NCBI RefSeq assembly: GCF_010993985.1
Contig: NZ_WINH01000013.1
Span: 1-64,000, forward strand
DNA: 64,000 nt
From: Paraferrimonas sp. SM1919
GTDB taxonomy: Bacteria > Pseudomonadota > Gammaproteobacteria > Enterobacterales > Shewanellaceae
Direction: 5' to 3'
The notes below the pieces were generated by a model. The model ran no database searches. It was not told the origin of the DNA and saw nothing but the letters and a program-made list of their open reading frames with translations. Shown piece by piece: positions 10,672 to 21,086 of this stretch. Every line of letters starts with the position of its first letter. Positions within the stretch are counted from its first letter, which is position 1. The translations under genes and the position numbers were made by a program.

Positions 10672-10775
10672 TATCATTCCCTCTGTAACGTTATATCCTA
10701 CAAGTTAATCGCTATTAAACTTAATTTCAATAACATAACCTTAATAGCAAAAGGTCCAATTTAAAACTGTCATAC

Positions 10776-10804
10776 AAAAAAAGGCCAACCTATTGGTTGA
10801 CCTT
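10776..10804 (-). terminator. terminator of glnK-amtB
   Basis: On the minus strand, AAGGTCAACC and GGTTGGCCTT arms enclose AATA and are followed by a run of seven T. It lies about 25 bp behind the amtB stop codon. Confidence 0.85.
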
Positions 10805-10827
10805 AATCTTTATTTATCGACTATAGG

Positions 10828-12060
10828 TTAGCCTTGTGATTTAACACTCACAAACTCAGGGTAAGCATCGATACCACAGTCAGATACGTCCATACCAAGG
10901 TACTCTTCCTCTTCGCTCACGCGGATACCCATGGTTTTCTTAAGTACATACCAAACCGCTAGAGAAGCTAGGAATACCCAAGCAAAGATAACAGCAGCAC
11001 CAAATAATTGGTTTAATAAAGTAGCATCAGCATTCGATGCAGGCACCATTAACAGACCAAATAGACCTGCAGTACCGTGTACTGAAATTGCCCCTACTGG
11101 ATCATCAATCTTCAAACGGTCTAGACCAATAATAGAGAAGACAACAATCACACCACCGGCAGCACCGATTAAAGCAGCCATACCGTAGCTAGGTGATAAT
11201 GGGTCCGCAGTAATGGCAACAAGACCTGCTAACGCACCGTTTAAAATCATAGTTAGGTCAGCTTTACCCCAAAGTGTACGACACACTAATAGAGCAGCCA
11301 CAGCACCAAAGGCGGCTGCAGAGTTAGTGTTTAAGAAAATTTTAGCAACGGCAGTTGAGTTTTCAGCGTCAGACACCATTAACTGTGAGCCACCGTTAAA
11401 GCCAAACCAACCCATCCACAGAATAAACGTACCTAAGGTTGCTAATGGCATGTTAGAACCAGGGATTGGGTTAACTTCACCGTTAGGGCCGTATTTACCC
11501 TTACGAGCACCTAGCAATAACACACCAGCAACGGCCGCTGCTGCACCAGCCATATGCACAATACCTGAACCGGCAAAGTCGGTGAAGCCAGCTTCTGATA
11601 AGAAACCACCACCCCAAGTCCAGTAACCCTCAACAGGGTAAATCACACCCGTTAGCACTACGGTAAAAAGTAAGAATGCCCATAGCTTCATACGCTCAGC
11701 CACCGCACCAGATACGATTGACATGGCTGTCGCGACAAACACGACTTGGAAGAAGAAATCAGACTCTAAAGCGTGATCAGCATCAGCAGCTTGTGAACCA
11801 ATCAATCCGCCTAAGCTTGGTAACCAACCACCTTCTGCATTATCAACATACATAATGTTGTAGCCGATAAGTAAGTACATGATACAAGCGATTGAATACA
11901 AACAAATATTTTTAGTTAAAATTTCTGTGGTATTTTTTGAGCGAACAAGGCCCGCTTCTAACATGGCAAAACCTGCAGCCATCCACATGACTAATGCGCC
12001 CGAAATTAAGAAATAAAAGGTATCGAGTGCAAACCTTAATTCTGTTAATTGTTCCATCAT
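10828..12060 (-). CDS. amtB: ammonium transporter
   Basis: This trimeric inner-membrane ammonium channel is gated by GlnK binding on the cytoplasmic side. Many hydrophobic helices are visible across 410 aa. The two pore histidines of the family are seen in SGIVHMAGAAAAVAG and ISVHGTAGLFG. The first of two tandem ATG codons is used here, behind AAGGAG. No cleavable signal peptide is obvious. It is 8 bp downstream of glnK in one operon, the conserved arrangement. Confidence 0.96.
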   Translation of the reverse strand: MMEQLTELRFALDTFYFLISGALVMWMAAGFAMLEAGLVRSKNTTEILTKNICLYSIACIMYLLIGYNIMYVDNAEGGWLPSLGGLIGSQAADADHALESDFFFQVVFVATAMSIVSGAVAERMKLWAFLLFTVVLTGVIYPVEGYWTWGGGFLSEAGFTDFAGSGIVHMAGAAAAVAGVLLLGARKGKYGPNGEVNPIPGSNMPLATLGTFILWMGWFGFNGGSQLMVSDAENSTAVAKIFLNTNSAAAFGAVAALLVCRTLWGKADLTMILNGALAGLVAITADPLSPSYGMAALIGAAGGVIVVFSIIGLDRLKIDDPVGAISVHGTAGLFGLLMVPASNADATLLNQLFGAAVIFAWVFLASLAVWYVLKKTMGIRVSEEEEYLGMDVSDCGIDAYPEFVSVKSQG

Positions 12061-12068
12061 TATTCTCC

Positions 12069-12440
<372 letters not shown>

Positions 12441-12443
12441 TTA

Positions 12444-12459
12444 TCCAAAGTCCATACCA
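12444..12459 (-). promoter_or_regulatory. sigma-54 promoter of glnK-amtB
   Basis: On the minus strand TGGTATG-GACT-TTGGA fits the -24/-12 pattern TGGCACG-N4-TTGCA with three mismatches. Transcription would start near 12433, giving a leader of about 26 nt. An NtrC-like palindrome lies about 110 bp upstream, which supports the call. Confidence 0.65.
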
Positions 12460-12541
12460 AAACAAAAAAACCATATTTAACAATGACATACAAAAAGGAA
12501 CAATCCATCCTGCACCAATTGAAAACAAACTCAAAGCCCCC

Positions 12542-12562
12542 TTTGCACCACAATGGCGCAAA
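12542..12562. promoter_or_regulatory. NtrC-binding site upstream of glnK
   Basis: The palindrome has arms TTTGCACC and GGCGCAAA around ACAAT. It matches the NtrC consensus (TGCACC, then about 4 nt, then GGTGCA) with one mismatch. Its distance from the sigma-54 promoter suits enhancer binding. Confidence 0.75.
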
Positions 12563-12777
12563 CCATACAAATTTGCCTCAGACCCCAATCTGCTCGGTGT
12601 TATGGAAATAAAATTCGGTGATTAGACCAGTATTTTGCTGCTAATTACTTCGAAATGCATATAATATGTAAATAAGAAGGAAATTAAACTCACATGTAGA
12701 AGATTAAGTATTGAAAACTTAATTCCTGCTTGTTACCTTTAATTTCTACGAAATTAATAAAGGATGCCGGCATAATT

Positions 12778-13221
12778 ATGGCAAATTTCAACATTCTTGT
12801 ATTAAATGGTCCAAACTTAAATCTGCTTGGACGAAGAGAGCCCCATCTATATGGTGCCCTTACTTTAGCAGATATTCAGCAGCAACTTGAGCAGCAAGCT
12901 CAAGAATTAAGGGTTAACCTTAGTTTCATGCAGTCAAACGCTGAACATGTGCTAATTGACACCATACATACAAGCAATGCTGATTTTATCATTATTAATC
13001 CAGCAGCCTTTACCCATACTAGTGTTGCCCTAAGGGATGCACTACTTGGTGTCGCTATACCTTTTATTGAAGTGCATCTGTCAAATGTACATGCCCGTGA
13101 ATCCTTTAGGCATCATTCGTATTTTTCAGATGCTGCCCAAGGGGTCATTGTAGGTTTAGGCCACCAAGGTTATCAATTTGCTTTAACCGCTGCGGTTAAC
13201 CAACTGCAATCACAGCGATAA
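12778..13221 (+). CDS. aroQ: 3-dehydroquinate dehydratase, type II
   Basis: This enzyme catalyses the third shikimate step, dehydroquinate to dehydroshikimate, as a dodecamer. Signature segments seen are [17 protein letters not shown] with the catalytic Arg and Tyr region, [16 protein letters not shown], and [18 protein letters not shown] with the catalytic His. The length is 147 aa from the ATG at 12778. The upstream in-frame start at 12730 adds a non-conserved leader. The AAGGA box is about 13 nt away, so translation may be modest. It heads the aroQ-accB-accC operon. Confidence 0.97.
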   Translation: MANFNILVLNGPNLNLLGRREPHLYGALTLADIQQQLEQQAQELRVNLSFMQSNAEHVLIDTIHTSNADFIIINPAAFTHTSVALRDALLGVAIPFIEVHLSNVHARESFRHHSYFSDAAQGVIVGLGHQGYQFALTAAVNQLQSQR

Positions 13222-13242
13222 AAATAATAAAAGAGAGAAATC

Positions 13243-13698
13243 ATGGATATTCGTAAGATTAAAAAACTGATTGAGCTTGTTGAAGAATCAGGTATTGCTG
13301 AACTAGAAATCACAGAAGGTGAAGAGGCCGTTCGTATTTGCCGTCAAACCGTAGCCAATGTAGCTGCTGCGCCACAGGTTTATGCTGCTCCAGCCGCTGC
13401 CCCAGTTGCCGCACCAGCTGCTGCACCTGCTACTCCAGCAGCAGCACCTGCAACTGAGCCAACTGGCCATCAAGTGAAATCACCAATGGTTGGTAGCTTT
13501 TACCGTGCCTCGAGCCCAGAAGCCGCACCGTTTGTTGAAGTTGGCCAAAAAGTAAACGTTGGCGATACCCTATGTATCATTGAAGCTATGAAAATGATGA
13601 ACCAAATTGAATCTGATAAAGCTGGTGAAATCAAAGCGATCTTAGTTGAAAACGGTGATGCTGTAGAATTTGATTCACCTCTATTTATCATCGAATAA
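13243..13698 (+). CDS. accB: acetyl-CoA carboxylase biotin carboxyl carrier protein
   Basis: This protein carries the biotin that shuttles CO2 from biotin carboxylase to the carboxyltransferase, the first step of fatty-acid synthesis. The biotinyl domain at the C-terminus holds [10 protein letters not shown] with the modified Lys. An Ala/Pro-rich linker of about 30 residues (near 45-75) joins it to the N-terminal part, as in E. coli. The length is 151 aa. It lies 21 bp after aroQ and 15 bp before accC. Confidence 0.97.
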   Translation: MDIRKIKKLIELVEESGIAELEITEGEEAVRICRQTVANVAAAPQVYAAPAAAPVAAPAAAPATPAAAPATEPTGHQVKSPMVGSFYRASSPEAAPFVEVGQKVNVGDTLCIIEAMKMMNQIESDKAGEIKAILVENGDAVEFDSPLFIIE

Positions 13699-13713
13699 TA
13701 GGGCAAGACTTCC

Positions 13714-15057
13714 ATGTTAGATAAAGTCGTAATTGCTAACCGTGGTGAAATTGCCCTACGTATTTTGCGTGCCTGTCGTGAACTTGGCATCAAAACCGTA
13801 GCGGTACATTCCACCGCGGATAAAGACCTAAAACACGTACTTTTGGCTGATGAAGCTATCTGTATTGGTAAACCATCTGCCCTAGAGAGTTACTTAAATG
13901 TGCCTTCTATTATCGCCGCAGCTGAAGTGACCGATGCCGTAGCCATTCACCCTGGGTATGGTTTCCTTGCAGAAAATGCTGACTTTGCTGATCAAGTTGA
14001 AGAAAGTGGTTTTATTTTTATCGGGCCAACAGGTGATGTTATTCGCCTAATGGGTGATAAAGTATCTGCCATTGAAGCAATGAAAAAAGCTGGGGTACCA
14101 ACCGTACCAGGTTCAGATGGCACCCTAGGTGAAGATGCTGACAAAAATAAGCAAATTGCTAAACGTATCGGTTACCCAGTTATTCTTAAAGCTTCAGGCG
14201 GCGGCGGTGGCCGTGGTATGCGTGTTGTGCGTAAAGAAGAAGATTTATTAGAGCAAATCGCCCTGACTAAATCAGAAGCAGGTACCTTTTTTAACAACCC
14301 TGATGTGTACATGGAGAAATACCTAGAAAACCCACGTCACATCGAGGTTCAAGTGTTAGCCGATGGTCAAGGTAATGCCGTGCACTTGGGTGAGCGTGAC
14401 TGTTCTATGCAGCGACGTCACCAAAAAGTTGTTGAAGAAGCACCGGCTCCAGGTATCACTGAAGAGATGCGCAAGTTCATCGGCGAGCGTTGTGCCCGTG
14501 CTTGTATCGATATCAATTACCGTGGCGCTGGTACGTTTGAGTTCTTATATGAAAACGGCGAATTCTACTTTATCGAGATGAATACCCGTATTCAGGTAGA
14601 ACACCCTGTGACAGAAATGGTTACCGGTGTTGACCTCATTAAAGAACAATTACGTATTGCCGCAGGTCAGCCGCTGTCTGTGACACAGGATGAAATTAAA
14701 ATCCGTGGCCATGCGATCGAATGTCGTATTAATGCAGAAGACCCGGTGACCTTTATGCCGAGCCCTGGTGAAATTACCCGCTTCCACCCTCCAGGTGGCA
14801 TGGGTATCCGTTGGGATTCGCATATTTACGCGGGTTATAAAGTACCACCACACTACGACTCTATGGTTGGCAAACTCATCACCTACGGTGAGAACCGTGG
14901 CATTGCTATAGCCCGTATGCAGAACGCGCTTAACGAGTTGGTGGTTGACGGTATTAAAACGAATACACCATTACAGCAAACCATTATGGATGATGAAAAC
15001 TTCCAAAATGGCGGTGCCAATATTCATTACCTAGAAAAGAAACTAGGATTGCAATAG
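13714..15057 (+). CDS. accC: acetyl-CoA carboxylase biotin carboxylase subunit
   Basis: This is an ATP-grasp enzyme that carboxylates biotin on AccB. Visible motifs include the Gly-rich ATP loop [12 protein letters not shown], the biotin carboxylase segment [18 protein letters not shown] and [15 protein letters not shown]. The length of 447 aa matches E. coli AccC. It is the last gene of the aroQ-accB-accC operon and is followed by a terminator. Confidence 0.98.
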   Translation: MLDKVVIANRGEIALRILRACRELGIKTVAVHSTADKDLKHVLLADEAICIGKPSALESYLNVPSIIAAAEVTDAVAIHPGYGFLAENADFADQVEESGFIFIGPTGDVIRLMGDKVSAIEAMKKAGVPTVPGSDGTLGEDADKNKQIAKRIGYPVILKASGGGGGRGMRVVRKEEDLLEQIALTKSEAGTFFNNPDVYMEKYLENPRHIEVQVLADGQGNAVHLGERDCSMQRRHQKVVEEAPAPGITEEMRKFIGERCARACIDINYRGAGTFEFLYENGEFYFIEMNTRIQVEHPVTEMVTGVDLIKEQLRIAAGQPLSVTQDEIKIRGHAIECRINAEDPVTFMPSPGEITRFHPPGGMGIRWDSHIYAGYKVPPHYDSMVGKLITYGENRGIAIARMQNALNELVVDGIKTNTPLQQTIMDDENFQNGGANIHYLEKKLGLQ

Positions 15058-15085
15058 CAACCAAAGGCTGTAAAAAAAGTATATT

Positions 15086-15112
15086 AAGCCATCCCTCGGG
15101 GTGGCTTTTTTA
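15086..15112 (+). terminator. terminator of aroQ-accBC
   Basis: An AAGCCATCCC / GGGTGGCTT hairpin with a 3-nt loop is followed by T6. It lies about 30 bp behind the accC stop. Confidence 0.85.
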
Positions 15113-15348
15113 TTGGCTAAAGCTCTAAGCTTAAAGAAGCGCCTCCCTAAGGCTCAAGGTTGCCCACTAACAAAACTAGGGGCTCGCCATCACCATTTGG
15201 CTATCGATAGGATACTTTCGACATCAGGCCTTCGACTGACTCGCTCCAATGCCAACTGCTAAAACTCGAGCTTCTTTTTAAATTAATTACATCACCTCAC
15301 GACAATGACTTACAATATAGGGCAATAATGTAATTTAAGAGATAAACT
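15113..15348. other. intergenic region before prmA
   Basis: This stretch of about 235 bp has no convincing gene on either strand. An open frame antisense to prmA enters it but has no family features. I see no clear operator or RNA structure. A prmA promoter is expected in its right part, but I cannot place it confidently. Confidence 0.5.
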
Positions 15349-16227
15349 ATGGCTTGGATCCAAATTCGCCTATCCACGACTGAGGAGCACGCAGAAGCAA
15401 TTTCTGATGTAATGATTGCAAGCGGTGCCCTTTCCGTCACGTTTTTAGACACACACGATACTCCAGTACTAGAACCACTACCTGGTGAAACACCACTGTG
15501 GCCGGATACTACTGTTATGGCGTTATACGACGCTAATATCGATACTAAAGCAGTCACCCAGTGGTTATCAGAGCAGCCCTTATTTACCGGTATTACGCTA
15601 AAAGTAGAAGCCCTAGAAGATAAAGATTGGGAGCGAGAATGGATGGATAATTTCCATCCTATGCAATTTGGCAAACGTCTTTGGATTTGCCCGAGCTGGC
15701 GCACCGTACCCGATGAAAACGCCGTTAATGTCATGCTTGATCCTGGGCTTGCATTTGGTACGGGTACCCATCCAACTACAGCCCTATGTCTAGAATGGTT
15801 AGACTCTATGGATTTAACCGATCAAAATGTCATCGACTTTGGATGTGGTTCTGGAATTTTAGCAATTGCTGCATTGAAACTTGGTGCTAAACATGTGACT
15901 GGCATTGATATTGACCCGCAAGCTTTAGAAGCCAGCCTAGAAAATGCAAAGCGTAATCAGGTTGAAACGAAACTTGAAGTATTTCTACCTGAAGAACAGC
16001 CTAAAAATTTGAAGGCGGACACACTTGTAGCAAATATTTTGGCAGGCCCATTACGTGAGCTTGCTCCCCTTATTAGTGACTTGGTTCGCCCTGGTGGCAA
16101 GCTGGCATTATCTGGCCTATTAGGTGAACAAGCTGACGAACTTCACGCCCACTACAGCCAATGGTTTGAAATGGATGATCCCTGTCACAAAGAAGACTGG
16201 ACGCGCTTAACAGGCGTCCGTAAATAA
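15349..16227 (+). CDS. prmA: ribosomal protein L11 methyltransferase
   Basis: This SAM-dependent enzyme trimethylates several amino groups of ribosomal protein L11. The SAM-binding motif is [20 protein letters not shown] and motif IV is [10 protein letters not shown], both typical of PrmA. The N-terminal substrate domain (about residues 1-100, starting MAWIQIRL) is intact. The length of 292 aa is standard. Its position ahead of dusB-fis is the common gammaproteobacterial order. Confidence 0.97.
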   Translation: MAWIQIRLSTTEEHAEAISDVMIASGALSVTFLDTHDTPVLEPLPGETPLWPDTTVMALYDANIDTKAVTQWLSEQPLFTGITLKVEALEDKDWEREWMDNFHPMQFGKRLWICPSWRTVPDENAVNVMLDPGLAFGTGTHPTTALCLEWLDSMDLTDQNVIDFGCGSGILAIAALKLGAKHVTGIDIDPQALEASLENAKRNQVETKLEVFLPEEQPKNLKADTLVANILAGPLRELAPLISDLVRPGGKLALSGLLGEQADELHAHYSQWFEMDDPCHKEDWTRLTGVRK

Positions 16228-16243
16228 GGATTAAAATCCAACT

Positions 16244-16269
16244 GGGTAGCGACCTGCAGAGGTGCTACC
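16244..16269 (+). terminator. hairpin behind prmA
   Basis: A strong inverted repeat GGTAGC-G-ACCT / AGGT-GCTACC surrounds GCAG. No T-run follows, so it may be a weak terminator, an RNA-stabilising 3' stem or an operator of the downstream dusB-fis promoter. Confidence 0.5.
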
Positions 16270-16317
16270 TAGATCAAATGTCAAGAAAAATATTTACCTC
16301 AAGGTTAAAAATCGACC

Positions 16318-16346
16318 TTTTCAAATAGTTCAAAAAACAGTAATAT
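16318..16346 (+). promoter_or_regulatory. dusB-fis promoter
   Basis: TTTTCA (16318-16323) and TAATAT (16341-16346) are 17 bp apart. A GC-rich discriminator (AGCCGCCC) follows, as in the stringently controlled fis promoter of enterobacteria. The start would be about 25 nt before the dusB ATG. Confidence 0.55.
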
Positions 16347-16376
16347 AGCCGCCCTTTGGTAGACGAGACACACTTA

Positions 16377-17662
<1,286 letters not shown>

Positions 17663-17687
17663 AAACATCTAGCTAAAGTCATGTTTT

Positions 17688-17720
17688 AAAAGGCCTTTAT
17701 TTTATAATAAAGGCCTTTTT
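17688..17720 (+). terminator. element-supplied terminator behind fis
   Basis: The inverted repeat AAAAGGCCTTTA / TAAAGGCCTTTT has a short AT loop and a T-run. It lies inside the element, 25 bp past the fis stop. It appears to replace the native fis terminator, which is now at 32352-32380. Confidence 0.85.
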
Positions 17721-17728
17721 TATTATTC

Positions 17729-17748
17729 GTGTACACAGCCATGTACAC
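17729..17748. repeat. left-end GTGTACAC / ATGTACAC doublet
   Basis: Two TGTACAC-containing 8-mers start 12 bp apart (17729 and 17741). The right end of the element has the same pair with the same spacing and orientation, and both are preceded by ATTC. They are likely arm-type sites for the integrase or an excisionase. Confidence 0.65.
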
Positions 17749-17790
17749 TTAGAGTATTTCTTAAAAAATAGTCCAACAATTTTCTTAAAT

Positions 17791-17810
17791 TAAAAACCCC
17801 TAAAATTTCG
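17791..17810 (+). promoter_or_regulatory. conserved upstream element, copy 1 (AlpA pair 1)
   Basis: TAAAAACCCCTAAAATTTCG differs at two positions from the two other copies (23519 and 24084). It ends 58 nt before the start codon of the first gene of the pair. It contains TAAAAT, which could be a -10, but no -35 is shared between copies. Confidence 0.7.
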
Positions 17811-17868
17811 CAATTCCCTCCCCTCCACTAATACTCCTCCTGAATCTTTAGAAAAAAGGAGAAATAAC

Positions 17869-18051
17869 ATGATTGTTCGAGATAAGAAGCGCGAAGAAAT
17901 CACAGGCATATCCAGAAGACACGCCCTAGAGCTTGAAAAGAAAGATCAGTTCCCTAAACGCAGAAAGTTATCTGCTAGAGCAGTAGGCTGGGTGGAATCA
18001 GAATTACTCGACTGGGTAGCGAGTAGAGAAACCGTTGGGTATGAGGGTTAG
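17869..18051 (+). CDS. AlpA-like small DNA-binding protein, pair 1 first gene
   Basis: A 60-aa protein has an AlpA/HTH_17-like layout: TGISRRHALELEKKDQFPKR, then a segment ending VGWVESELLDWVASRE. The W-x-E-x-E-L-x-x-W end is typical of AlpA proteins of P4-like islands, which act as excisionase or transcription regulators. It has a strong AAAGGAG box. The next small gene starts 5 bp after its stop. Its specific role is unknown. Confidence 0.75.
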   Translation: MIVRDKKREEITGISRRHALELEKKDQFPKRRKLSARAVGWVESELLDWVASRETVGYEG

Positions 18052-18055
18052 TATA

Positions 18056-18244
18056 ATGGCAGCAGAAAACTTTATTAGCATAAAAGAAGTGGCTAAACGT
18101 CTTGGTAAAAGCGTCAGCACGGTTAGACGTTATGCTCAAAATGGATACCTACCAGAACCCATTAAAAAAAATGGCAAAATCCACTCATGGCGTGAAAGCC
18201 AAATCGACCTTTGGATGAGCCAAAGCCAACCTTTTGGTGGTTGA
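18056..18244 (+). CDS. AlpA/MerR-type small helix-turn-helix protein, pair 1 second gene
   Basis: A 62-aa protein begins NFISIKEVAKRLGKSVSTVR, a clear MerR/excisionase-like winged helix, and ends HSWRESQIDLWMSQSQ. An upstream in-frame TTG at 18035 would overlap the first gene. The ATG at 18056 with GAGGG about 9 nt before is preferred. It is translated right behind the first gene, so the two probably work together as a regulator pair. Confidence 0.8.
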   Translation: MAAENFISIKEVAKRLGKSVSTVRRYAQNGYLPEPIKKNGKIHSWRESQIDLWMSQSQPFGG

Positions 18245-18465
18245 CTATTTTAATAAGACTCAGCTTCGTCTGTCTGGTCAAGTAAAGTTAACCTGTATAC
18301 TTGGCCAGGCTTCTTAATATCGACAGCTGAAGCTTGCCGAGGACAGCGCAACTCAAGTTTAGTAATAGGGGTCTAGCTCTCTATTGGACATTTTCGTGTT
18401 AGAACATTTATTCTAATAACGGAATTTCAGATAACTCAAACTATGAATAAGCCCTAAACCTATGG

Positions 18466-19299
18466 CTAATTTCTATTGGCCACTACATATCGATACCTGA
18501 TTTTCCTAATAGTATCACCAAGGATGAGTTTATCTTCAGGAAGGTCTAAAACAACATTTATAATGTCTGCCATAGCTTGATTGCTAAATCTAAATCCAGT
18601 AGGTAGTTGATTTGGTTTACTAAACTGGGCGTCAAACGCAAGAACAAAATCTTTATGGTCTGATGCTCTTCCATCTAGTACCGCATCAGGGACTTCAACA
18701 TGTTGTGGTATTGGTAGAAGCTCTTCAAACTCACCAATCGCTTCTACCACATCAGCCCGAGAAGGCCAGTATTTTAGCTCATATTGGTGCGCTAGACTTT
18801 CAAGTTTATCTTTAACGTAAACCTTGAAAAGAGGGTTATGGACTGCTCCTTGCACCAACGAATCGACAGCCGTTTGATAGTCATGCCGACGAAAACCAGA
18901 TAACTCATACAATTCAGTCTGGCGCCTTAGCATACCAGCCAGGCGACATGATAGCTCAGAGATACCTTTTTGTAATGTGAGTAGCTCACGCCTCTCTGCT
19001 CTAGCTTGGATAAGCTCTTCCTTCGCAAAATCCTCGCTCATCCAGATATGTTCCAACGTCAACCAAACAGCTTCTGCATTTGGCCTATCTGATTCAGAAA
19101 GGATTGCTAGTTTGTCAGCGTAGCCAAACTTATTGATTAGCTCGTTGAATACCTTTTCAAGGTTTGATGCCTGATCAATCATCCGTAGCATAAGCGGCCA
19201 TCGGTCCATCCAAATTTTTTTCTTTCGGTTATCTTCAAGTTCCCTTTCTATAAAAGCTACGCAAAAGTCAGTTGGTGAATTTGTAGGTAATTTCGTCAT
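18466..19299 (-). CDS. unknown accessory protein, 277 aa
   Basis: I do not recognise this protein. It is soluble, with no signal peptide or membrane segment. A helical, charged middle (AKEELIQARAERRELLTLQK) precedes a short C-terminal domain ending LPEDKLILGDTIRKIRYRYV. The start is the ATG at 19299 with AAGGTG 7 nt upstream, rather than the GTG at 19308. It is last in the minus-strand block of the element and is separated from the next gene by a stem-loop repeat. A defence or regulatory role is only suggested by location. Confidence 0.7.
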   Translation of the reverse strand: MTKLPTNSPTDFCVAFIERELEDNRKKKIWMDRWPLMLRMIDQASNLEKVFNELINKFGYADKLAILSESDRPNAEAVWLTLEHIWMSEDFAKEELIQARAERRELLTLQKGISELSCRLAGMLRRQTELYELSGFRRHDYQTAVDSLVQGAVHNPLFKVYVKDKLESLAHQYELKYWPSRADVVEAIGEFEELLPIPQHVEVPDAVLDGRASDHKDFVLAFDAQFSKPNQLPTGFRFSNQAMADIINVVLDLPEDKLILGDTIRKIRYRYVVANRN

Positions 19300-19396
19300 G
19301 ATAAGCACCTTTAGTTCCTGTATTTTCGCACTAGGATATCGCTTAAAGAAACGAATTACCGTGTCTTAGTATTTTTGTTTATTGGCCTTCAGACAC

Positions 19397-19440
19397 GCTC
19401 ACCTTTTGTCATTGAATTGGACAAAAATGAGCTAGGAATC
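19397..19440. repeat. dispersed stem-loop repeat, copy 1
   Basis: ACAAAAATGAGCTAGGAAT (19421-19439) is shared with copy 2 with one difference. It forms an imperfect hairpin with GCTCACCTTTTGTC just to its left (19397-19410). It lies between two minus-strand modules. Confidence 0.65.
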
Positions 19441-19524
19441 GTGGACACTAGATTAGCTCATGATATTCATTTAGAACCAAAATCATAGTGGTGTCCCATC
19501 TTCGGCAGTATAAGATGCATGTGA

Positions 19525-19854
19525 TTATTTATGATTTTCTACTAGAGAATCAAAATCATATCCTGGTTCAAATTCAATACTTAACACTTCCTCATCACTT
19601 GAATCTGATAAAGAAAACTTGATTGCTCCATCGTCACTACCAAGTAATGAGTAAAAATAATTAGTTTTTAATATCTCATCTGAACAATATTCCACGGCTA
19701 AAGATACAAACTGGCGATCAAACAAAACATCGTAAACATAACTAAATTTTTCTAAAGACATGGTATCTTCAGCTATATTTTTTATTAAATAGCTTGCTTT
19801 GCTCTCAATTGCATGACTTATTATAGCTTGCAGCGTTGCTTGACTAATCTGCAT
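19525..19854 (-). CDS. unknown accessory protein, 109 aa
   Basis: I do not recognise this small acidic protein. It begins MQISQATLQAIISHAIESKA, is mostly helical at first and ends in an acidic stretch (DSSDEEVLSIEFEPGYDFDS). It has a good AAAGGA box and lies 17 bp behind the DUF2806-like gene, so the two should be one operon. It may be a partner or inhibitor of that protein, by inference from adjacency only. Confidence 0.65.
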   Translation of the reverse strand: MQISQATLQAIISHAIESKASYLIKNIAEDTMSLEKFSYVYDVLFDRQFVSLAVEYCSDEILKTNYFYSLLGSDDGAIKFSLSDSSDEEVLSIEFEPGYDFDSLVENHK

Positions 19855-19871
19855 TTTGTTTCCTTTTGAAT

Positions 19872-20711
19872 TCAGGAATCTTTAACATTTTTTTGCCTTG
19901 TTTTAGACATTATTTGAAATCTACTAAGGAGTATTTCCCCGTACTTATCAGAATGAGTAAGATTAATTATGGAATACAACTCCCGTCCTGCCATCGTAAG
20001 ATACTCCGCTTTATTTTGCCTATGAGAACGAAATGTAGAGCTAAATCTATTAGCCCCATATTCCACTATCACTGTAGCCCCCTTATTAAAGTGGCATATT
20101 TTGGGCTCTTGGAGTAATCCTAGATCTTGAAGGTGGAGTATCTCTTCTTCTGTTATATCCTTTTTCGCGAGCTCTTTATTATGCGCTGAAAACTTTATTC
20201 TAGTTAGCTTTCCATCTAATCGAAAAACATAAGAGCAATACCGTTCAAATAGCTTTACATCACTCTCATTCATCGATTGCAGCACAGTTAGAGTTACTCT
20301 TCTAAATGAGTTGGGCTTATCAAATTCTCCAGCTAATATTGCAGACCATGCACTTTGTACTTCTTCCTCAGATACATCTTTACACTTATCAAAAAAGAAA
20401 GATAACCAGTCACGTTTAGGTGGTGACTTGTCGACCTTAATTGTTTGGTCGACAAGCTCTACTGACTTATTAAGAATGGATTCAATATTTTCTTGACGAT
20501 AGATTTCCTGAGTAGAGAGTCTAACAGCTGCACGAGCAGCAAGAGCTTCCTCCTCACCCTTGGCCATAATTACAAGCGCCTCAGCTTCAGCCTTAGCTTT
20601 CCGGCGTATCCGAGTGGGCTCGTAAACTACCCCAATGGAACTGCTGACAGCATCGATTAATTTACATGCTGGCTCTGATAGTGCTTTAAAATCTATAAGA
20701 CTTTGATCCAT
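19872..20711 (-). CDS. DUF2806-like protein
   Basis: A 279-aa soluble protein. The N-terminal part has an Ala/Glu-rich amphipathic helix typical of membrane-surface or coiled-coil proteins (KAKAEAEALVIMAKGEEEAL). The middle reads EEEVQSAWSAILAGEFDKPN, then SFRRVTLTVLQSMNESDVKLF, which resembles the DUF2806 core as I remember it. The C-terminal part resembles a winged-helix-type segment (EEEILHLQDLGLLQEP). The function of this family is not established. It is first in a two-gene operon with the 109-aa gene. Confidence 0.65.
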   Translation of the reverse strand: MDQSLIDFKALSEPACKLIDAVSSSIGVVYEPTRIRRKAKAEAEALVIMAKGEEEALAARAAVRLSTQEIYRQENIESILNKSVELVDQTIKVDKSPPKRDWLSFFFDKCKDVSEEEVQSAWSAILAGEFDKPNSFRRVTLTVLQSMNESDVKLFERYCSYVFRLDGKLTRIKFSAHNKELAKKDITEEEILHLQDLGLLQEPKICHFNKGATVIVEYGANRFSSTFRSHRQNKAEYLTMAGRELYSIINLTHSDKYGEILLSRFQIMSKTRQKNVKDS

Positions 20712-20943
20712 TAATCTTTCAACCTAAATAATCTCAACAAAACCTTCATCAGTAGCTCGACAAATTGTCATTTTATAATATGGGATAACGTTAATGTGCC
20801 ATCTTAAGTCGCTGAAATAAAGTGAATTTACATCTCGAAATAAAGCTTAATAACATTAAGCTCCTGAATATATGTGTTAAACGGGACGAAAGTTATCCTA
20901 GACAAATATTTGTAAATCAGTGTTAATTACTAATGAGTATGTT

Positions 20944-20984
20944 GCTCACTTTGGCTCGAAAATGGACAAAAGTGAGCTAGGAAT
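20944..20984. repeat. dispersed stem-loop repeat, copy 2
   Basis: ACAAAAGTGAGCTAGGAAT (20966-20984) matches copy 1 with one difference. It forms a perfect 9-bp hairpin with GCTCACTTT (20944-20952). It lies between the TIR-like cassette and the DUF2806-like operon. Confidence 0.65.
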
Positions 20985-20987
20985 TAT

Positions 20988-21086
20988 GCCGGTAACGCCC
21001 TGTTAAAGTGTGAACAATGTAATACCAAGCTGTCGCATACCACCTTAAACACTAAAACCAACTCATAGTAAAATGCCACGCGTTAA
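20988..21086 (-). repeat. partial integron attC-like site behind the TIR-like gene
   Basis: On the minus strand the TIR-like stop codon is inside TTAACGCGTGGCATTTT, which resembles the inner part of Vibrio-type attC repeats. The stretch ends in TTAACAGGGCGTTA, the typical 3' end of such sites. The expected 5' complement of that end is not obvious, so the site looks truncated or degenerate. A structure search would be needed to confirm it. Confidence 0.45.

Noticed and set aside
11213..11626. 137-aa open frame antisense to amtB
   Set aside because: A low-complexity Ala/Pro-rich shadow of the amtB coding sequence.
15297..15734. 145-aa open frame antisense to prmA
   Set aside because: It mirrors the coding strand of a clear prmA gene, has no family motifs and no ribosome binding site.
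18276..18306. GGTCAAGTA / TACTTGGCC hairpin behind AlpA pair 1 as a terminator
   Set aside because: One mismatch, a 13-nt loop and no T-run. It may be a weak structure only, so it was not listed as a feature.
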